DNA of 8,114 bases from an uncultured Acidobacteriota bacterium (lineage in GTDB: Bacteria > Acidobacteriota > Thermoanaerobaculia > UBA5066): positions 1 to 8,114 of the forward strand of contig CALFNC010000254.1 of the NCBI GenBank assembly GCA_937902605.1, read 5' to 3'. The translations under genes and the position numbers were made by a program. The number at the start of each line of letters is the position of its first letter. Position 1 is the first letter of the stretch. The notes below the pieces were generated by a model that was not told the origin of the DNA, ran no database searches, and worked only from the letters and a program-made list of their open reading frames with translations. Shown in pieces: positions 5,150 through 8,114 of this stretch.

Positions 5150-5167
5150 CACCCGGCTCGCCGGGTG
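5150..5167 (+). repeat. Hairpin next to the pseudopilin ribosome site
   Basis: CACCCGG (5150-5156) and CCGGGTG (5161-5167) form a perfect 7-bp stem with a CTCG loop. The stem ends at the first base of GGAGAAAGGG, the purine-rich ribosome site of the pseudopilin gene. It could influence initiation there, or lie at the 5' end of a separate transcript. Confidence 0.4.
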
Positions 5168-5184
5168 GAGAAAGGGATACCCCG

Positions 5185-5787
5185 ATGACGCAGAGAAATC
5201 CGGAGGACAACGGGTTCTCCCTGATGGAGCTGACCACCGTCCTCGCGATCCTCGCCTGCATGGCGATGCTCTCGATCCCCGCGGCCGCCGAGATCTCCCG
5301 GCAGCTGACGATGCGAGCGGCCTGCAACGAGATCGCTACGATCTTCACGCGCGCCCGGGCCAAGGCGGCCTTCGAGCACCGCGACGTCGGCATCCGCTGG
5401 ACCTCCGTCGGAGGCGACGTGACGTTTGCGGTCTACCAGGACATGAACGGGAACGGCGTTCTCACCGAGGAGATCCGCAAGGGGATCGACGTCCTCGTGG
5501 AGGGGCCCGTTTCGATGAACCGGCGGTACCCGGGAATCAGCTTTTCCTTCCTCTCTGGATTCACGGCCCTCGACCCGAACGGCGATTCGATCGGTAATCT
5601 CTCCGACCCGATCAGGTTCGGCCGCTCCGATATCTGCACGTTCACCCCGCTCGGGAACGCGTCGCCCGGCTCGATCTACCTCTCAAACGGCCGCAACCGG
5701 CAGGCGATCGTCCGGATCAGCCCGTCGTCGGCCCGGATTCAGATCTTCGAGTGGGAGACGGGACGCAAGGTGTGGAATCGTCTGTGA
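5185..5787 (+). CDS. Type IV pilus/type II secretion pseudopilin (GspH/FimT-like)
   Basis: This 200-residue prepilin has the class III signal MTQRNPEDNG/FSLMEL. Cleavage by prepilin peptidase is expected after G10, with E15 as the conserved Glu5 of the mature protein, followed by a hydrophobic helix (11-34). The rest is a soluble periplasmic pseudopilin domain ending in FTPLGNASPGSIYLSNGR (153-170) and a final strand region RIQIFEWETGR, typical of GspH/FimT minor pilins. DMNGNGVLTEE (86-96) resembles a Dx[DN]xDG calcium-binding loop and is common in this group. The ATG has AAAGGG 8 bases upstream. It lies downstream of the comEA-like gene, so a minor pilin of a DNA-uptake or type IV pilus is the best guess; type II secretion is the alternative. 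Its last 71 bp overlap the 3' end of the opposing nucleotidyltransferase gene. Confidence 0.9.
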   Translation: MTQRNPEDNGFSLMELTTVLAILACMAMLSIPAAAEISRQLTMRAACNEIATIFTRARAKAAFEHRDVGIRWTSVGGDVTFAVYQDMNGNGVLTEEIRKGIDVLVEGPVSMNRRYPGISFSFLSGFTALDPNGDSIGNLSDPIRFGRSDICTFTPLGNASPGSIYLSNGRNRQAIVRISPSSARIQIFEWETGRKVWNRL

Positions 5788-6496
5788 CGCCGCCTCGCAT
5801 TCGATCCTCCGCCAGAGCCATCCGCTCGGGCGTCCCGAGGTCGAACCAGAATCCCCCTTCCACGCATGGGACTAGGCGGAACGCGCGCTCGCCGCGGGCG
5901 ATCGACGGGACCAGGACGTCACGCGCCAGCTCGGTGCGGCCCGGCGGGATCAGGTCGAGGAGGCGTCGGGTCGCGCACTGGACGCCGGTGAACAGCCACG
6001 GCCCCGTCACCTCCGCCCGCGGCCGCTCTCCGACGGCTCGGAGACGACCACGCTCTCCCCACAGGGGCGTCTCCCTCTCCGGCGCCGGATTCGGCAGGAC
6101 CGCCATCGCCGACCACGTCTCGGGCTCTGACGCAGCCTCGACCAGCGGCGCCAAGGGGATGTCCGTGAAGAGGTCTCCGTTGACGACGAGGAACGCCTCT
6201 CCCGGCAGGAGGCCCGCATCCGCCGCTCGCCGGATCGCACCTGAGGTCCCGAGGATCTCGGGCTCCCTCGAGAACGAGACCGGGACGCCCCGGTACGACG
6301 GCCCGACGGCCGTCTCTAGGACGTCGGCGAGGTGGTGGCTATTGACGACGAGGGCGTCGACTCCCTCTCCGATCAGGTGGTCGAAGAGACGAAAGAGGAT
6401 CGGCCGGCCGAGAAAGGGGAGCAGCGGTTTCGGCGTCGTCAACGTCGCCGGGCGGAAGCGAGTCCCGTAGCCGGCTGCGAGGACGAGGGCGATCAA
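5717..6496 (-). CDS. Sugar-phosphate nucleotidyltransferase (MurU/GMP-type)
   Basis: This 259-residue cytoplasmic enzyme of the NTP_transferase family makes an NDP-sugar from a sugar 1-phosphate and an NTP. The signature LAAGYGTRFRPATLTTPKPLLP (6-27) binds the nucleotide. LGTSGAIR (82-89) contacts base and sugar, VNGDLFTD (105-112) carries metal-binding D108, and FWFDLGTPER (216-225) carries the second acidic residue D219. Short single-domain members such as MurNAc-1-phosphate uridylyltransferase (MurU) and mannose/glucose-1-phosphate nucleotidyltransferases match this size. The sugar cannot be told from sequence. No sugar kinase such as AmgK, the usual MurU partner, is visible. The start is TTG, overlapping the CYTH stop as TTGA, which indicates coupled translation. 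The last 25 or so residues after ERMALAED are low-complexity and lie in the overlap with the pseudopilin gene. Confidence 0.9.
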   Translation of the reverse strand: MIALVLAAGYGTRFRPATLTTPKPLLPFLGRPILFRLFDHLIGEGVDALVVNSHHLADVLETAVGPSYRGVPVSFSREPEILGTSGAIRRAADAGLLPGEAFLVVNGDLFTDIPLAPLVEAASEPETWSAMAVLPNPAPERETPLWGERGRLRAVGERPRAEVTGPWLFTGVQCATRRLLDLIPPGRTELARDVLVPSIARGERAFRLVPCVEGGFWFDLGTPERMALAEDRMRGGVTDDSTPCVPSPTRRSESGPTTG

Positions 6497-7068
6497 CGAA
6501 ACACCATGTCTCGCGGGAGCGACGGGTCCTGACCGCGGGCCGCGAGGTAGAGCGCCGCATACGACTCCGGGAGGAACTCGCTCTCCCCGACCCCCAGCTC
6601 GGAGGCGAGCCCGCGGATTGCGGCCTCGTCTCCCTCGATCTCCGCGAAGAGGCCGATTGGCGTCTCGTCGATGACGACCAGCGGCCTGGCGGGATCGCCG
6701 AATCGCCAGGGGGTCCGGCGCTTCTCATACCGGAAGACCGGCTGGAGGCCGAGCTCGGCCAGAAGCGCCGCGATCATCCCCGCATCACCCACCTCGGTTT
6801 CCAGCTCGACCCGGGACCGGACCCCGGCCCGGATCTCCTTGGGACCCTTGAACGTGAGAAGCGCGGTCCCGGCCGTCTCGCGGATCCGGATCGCGGAACC
6901 TCTTCGCTGGAGGGACCCGTCCCGGTCGTCGAGGAGGACATCGCGTTCGAGCGCGGAGCCTCCTGGCACCGCACCGAGCCGCCGGAGCCGTTGTTCCAAC
7001 GCGTCGCGGTCTGCGACGCGGAACTTCACCTCGGTCTCTCGCGGAAGTTCGCCGCAGCCGGTCTTCAT
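6493..7068 (-). CDS. CYTH-domain protein (class IV adenylate cyclase/triphosphatase family)
   Basis: This 191-residue CYTH tunnel-fold protein shows the defining ExExK motif at E11-T-E13-V-K15. Further channel residues follow in order: R61/R63 in IRIRE, K74 in TFKGP, the RSRVELETEV strand (84-93), RYEKRR (113-118), D134 in VVIDET, E143/E145 in FAEIEG, and the C-terminal SYAALYL. CYTH enzymes bind triphosphate groups with metals. Members hydrolyse inorganic or thiamine triphosphate, or make cAMP as CyaB-type cyclases. SYAALYL-type C-termini are common in proteins annotated as class IV cyclases, but activity cannot be assigned. The ATG has no Shine-Dalgarno sequence and sits 8 bases after a TATTCT box, so the message may be leaderless. 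The gene overlaps the following nucleotidyltransferase by 4 bp and is divergent from the FAD dehydrogenase. The family call is firm. Confidence 0.92.
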   Translation of the reverse strand: MKTGCGELPRETEVKFRVADRDALEQRLRRLGAVPGGSALERDVLLDDRDGSLQRRGSAIRIRETAGTALLTFKGPKEIRAGVRSRVELETEVGDAGMIAALLAELGLQPVFRYEKRRTPWRFGDPARPLVVIDETPIGLFAEIEGDEAAIRGLASELGVGESEFLPESYAALYLAARGQDPSLPRDMVFR

Positions 7069-7088
7069 TGGTCCCTAGAATACCGGCC
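7069..7088. promoter_or_regulatory. Candidate overlapping divergent promoters with a shared palindromic -10 box
   Basis: The 20-bp gap holds TAGAATA at 7076-7082. Read on the plus strand it gives TAGAAT (5 of 6 to TATAAT), 7 bases before the GTG at 7089. Read on the minus strand the same bases give TATTCT, 8 bases before the ATG at 7068. Neither start has a Shine-Dalgarno sequence. One -10 element used in both directions, giving two leaderless messages, is the simplest reading. No clear -35 box is visible on either side. Confidence 0.4.
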
Positions 7089-8114
7089 GTGCCTCGCTAT
7101 CGGCTCTCCGGCCTCCGGGTCGACGTCTCCCATCCCGTCGATGCGGGGCTGGTTGCGCGGATCCTCCACCTGCCGGTCGATACAGTCACCTCTCTCAAGC
7201 TCGTCCGGAGGTCGCTCGATGCCCGCCAAAAACCGGACCTGGTGTACGAGGTGGTCCTCGAATTCGAGGTGTCGACGTCCGTCGAGATAAAGGTGCGCCC
7301 ACCCCTGTCGCTGGAGGAGGCCGAGCCGCCCCGGGCTCCGGAGCTCTTGCTCCCTCCATCCGGGCACGCCTCCCGGATCGCCGTCGTCGGGACCGGACCC
7401 GCCGGCCTTTTCGCGGCCCTCGCGCTCGCCGACGCCGGCTACCGGCAGCTCATCCTCGAGCGAGGAGACCCGGCCGAGGAGCGTTACCGTAGGGTGATGC
7501 GGTTCTGGAAAGGGGTAGCGTTCGACCCTGAGTCCAACGTCCAGTTCGGCGAAGGAGGAGCCGGCACCTTCAGCGACGGCAAGTTGGCGTGCGGGAAGCG
7601 CCTCGACAAGATCGCTGTCGTTCTCCGTACCCTCCACCGCTTCGGCGCCCCAGACGGCGTTCTCTACGAGGCCAAACCGCACATCGGGACCGACCGCCTC
7701 GTCGTCGTTCTCCGGAACATCCGTGCGTATCTCCTCGGCCGCGGCGCCGAGGTTCGGTACCGGTCGAAGGTCGTCGACATCGTGAGAGCGCGCACGGACG
7801 GTCCGCTGAGGGCACTGGTCCTCGCGAACGGGGACGAGGTTCCCGTCGACCTCGCGATCCTCGCCCTCGGACACTCCGCGAGGGACACCGTGGCGATGCT
7901 CCTCGAACGGGGCGTCGCAGCGACTTCCAAAGCCTTTGCGATGGGGGTCAGGATCGAGCACCCGCAGGACGCGATTGACCGCATCCAGTACGGCCGCCTG
8001 TCGAGTTCCTGCGGCGTGGCACCCGCCGACTACAAGCAGACGCACGTCGCCTCCAACGGCCGCGGGGTCTACACGTTCTGCATGTGCCCCAGGGGGCAGG
8101 TGATCGCCTGTTCG
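7089..8114 (+). CDS. FAD-dependent dehydrogenase, COG2509 type (partial, 3' end missing)
   Basis: The frame is open for 342 codons to the window edge; complete relatives are about 520-550 residues. Residues 1-70 are the family's own N-terminal domain (RYRLSGLRVDV, then LKLVRRSLDARQKPDLVYEV). Residues 96-116 are the FAD-binding Rossmann start, IAVVGTGPAGLFAALALADAG, with E124 ending strand two. Other landmarks are VQFGEGGAGTFSDGKL (151-166), KPHIGTD (196-202), LALGHSARDT (258-267), FAMGVRIEHPQDAID (283-297), QYG and TFCMCPRG (329-336). This matches the uncharacterised NAD(P)/FAD-dependent dehydrogenase family related to HI0933/GidA-like flavoproteins. The substrate is unknown. The GTG start fits family alignment and follows a -10-like box by 7 bases with no ribosome site. 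The gene is divergent from the CYTH gene and may share its promoter. Confidence 0.9.
   Translation, partial: MPRYRLSGLRVDVSHPVDAGLVARILHLPVDTVTSLKLVRRSLDARQKPDLVYEVVLEFEVSTSVEIKVRPPLSLEEAEPPRAPELLLPPSGHASRIAVVGTGPAGLFAALALADAGYRQLILERGDPAEERYRRVMRFWKGVAFDPESNVQFGEGGAGTFSDGKLACGKRLDKIAVVLRTLHRFGAPDGVLYEAKPHIGTDRLVVVLRNIRAYLLGRGAEVRYRSKVVDIVRARTDGPLRALVLANGDEVPVDLAILALGHSARDTVAMLLERGVAATSKAFAMGVRIEHPQDAIDRIQYGRLSSSCGVAPADYKQTHVASNGRGVYTFCMCPRGQVIACS

Noticed and set aside
4143..5393. 416-codon minus-strand frame.
   Set aside because: It runs antisense through comEA and the pseudopilin start. Its product is arginine-rich low-complexity sequence typical of the opposite strand of GC-rich genes, while both plus-strand genes are clear family members.
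7065..8045. 326-codon minus-strand frame opposite the FAD dehydrogenase.
   Set aside because: The plus-strand frame has a Rossmann motif and many family blocks; the minus frame has none and would run into the CYTH promoter region.
1..8114. Mobile element, defence island, CRISPR or toxin-antitoxin content.
   Set aside because: No transposase, integrase, terminal repeats, repeat-spacer pattern or small toxin pair can be supported on either strand.

Overview
The window comes from a GC-rich bacterial chromosome (roughly mid-60s % GC by eye) with tightly packed genes on both strands and frequent GTG/TTG starts. No gene fixes the lineage. A UbiA enzyme of the type linked to futalosine-route menaquinone synthesis, a UbiX-type flavin prenyltransferase, a ComEA plus pseudopilin pair and a COG2509-type dehydrogenase together would fit an Acidobacteriota-like or other deep-branching GC-rich Gram-negative organism. 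That placement is a guess.

Layout from left to right: cutA (+, 124-495) converges on a small two-module zinc-ribbon gene (-, 555-848), with a hairpin between them. A 307-bp gap follows. A minus-strand pair then encodes a UbiA prenyltransferase and, 12 bp downstream, a deoxynucleoside kinase. Behind a strong hairpin lies a second minus-strand pair: a UbiX-like flavin prenyltransferase whose stop overlaps the GTG of a LuxR-type response regulator. UbiA and UbiX are both quinone-pathway enzymes, so 1.1-4.3 kb looks like a quinone (probably menaquinone) block with its own regulator. A divergent intergenic region of about 430 bp, carrying two dyads of identical spacing, separates it from a plus-strand pair: a secreted ComEA-like DNA-binding protein and a GspH/FimT-like pseudopilin. 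This pair points to a type IV pilus or DNA-uptake function. The pseudopilin gene overlaps by 71 bp, tail to tail, with a sugar-phosphate nucleotidyltransferase. That gene is coupled through TTGA to an upstream CYTH-domain phosphatase/cyclase-like gene. Only 20 bp separate the CYTH gene from a divergent FAD-dependent dehydrogenase that runs off the right edge.

I see no insertion sequence, tRNA, rRNA, CRISPR array, toxin-antitoxin module or defence system. The gene content is mostly ordinary housekeeping. The less ordinary signals are regulatory: a perfect 26-bp palindrome in the end of the ubiX-like gene just before the regulator start, an atypical receiver domain in that regulator, twin GACA-N8-TGTC dyads, an 18-bp near-palindrome upstream of the zinc-ribbon gene, and a palindromic -10-like element that could drive two divergent leaderless genes.
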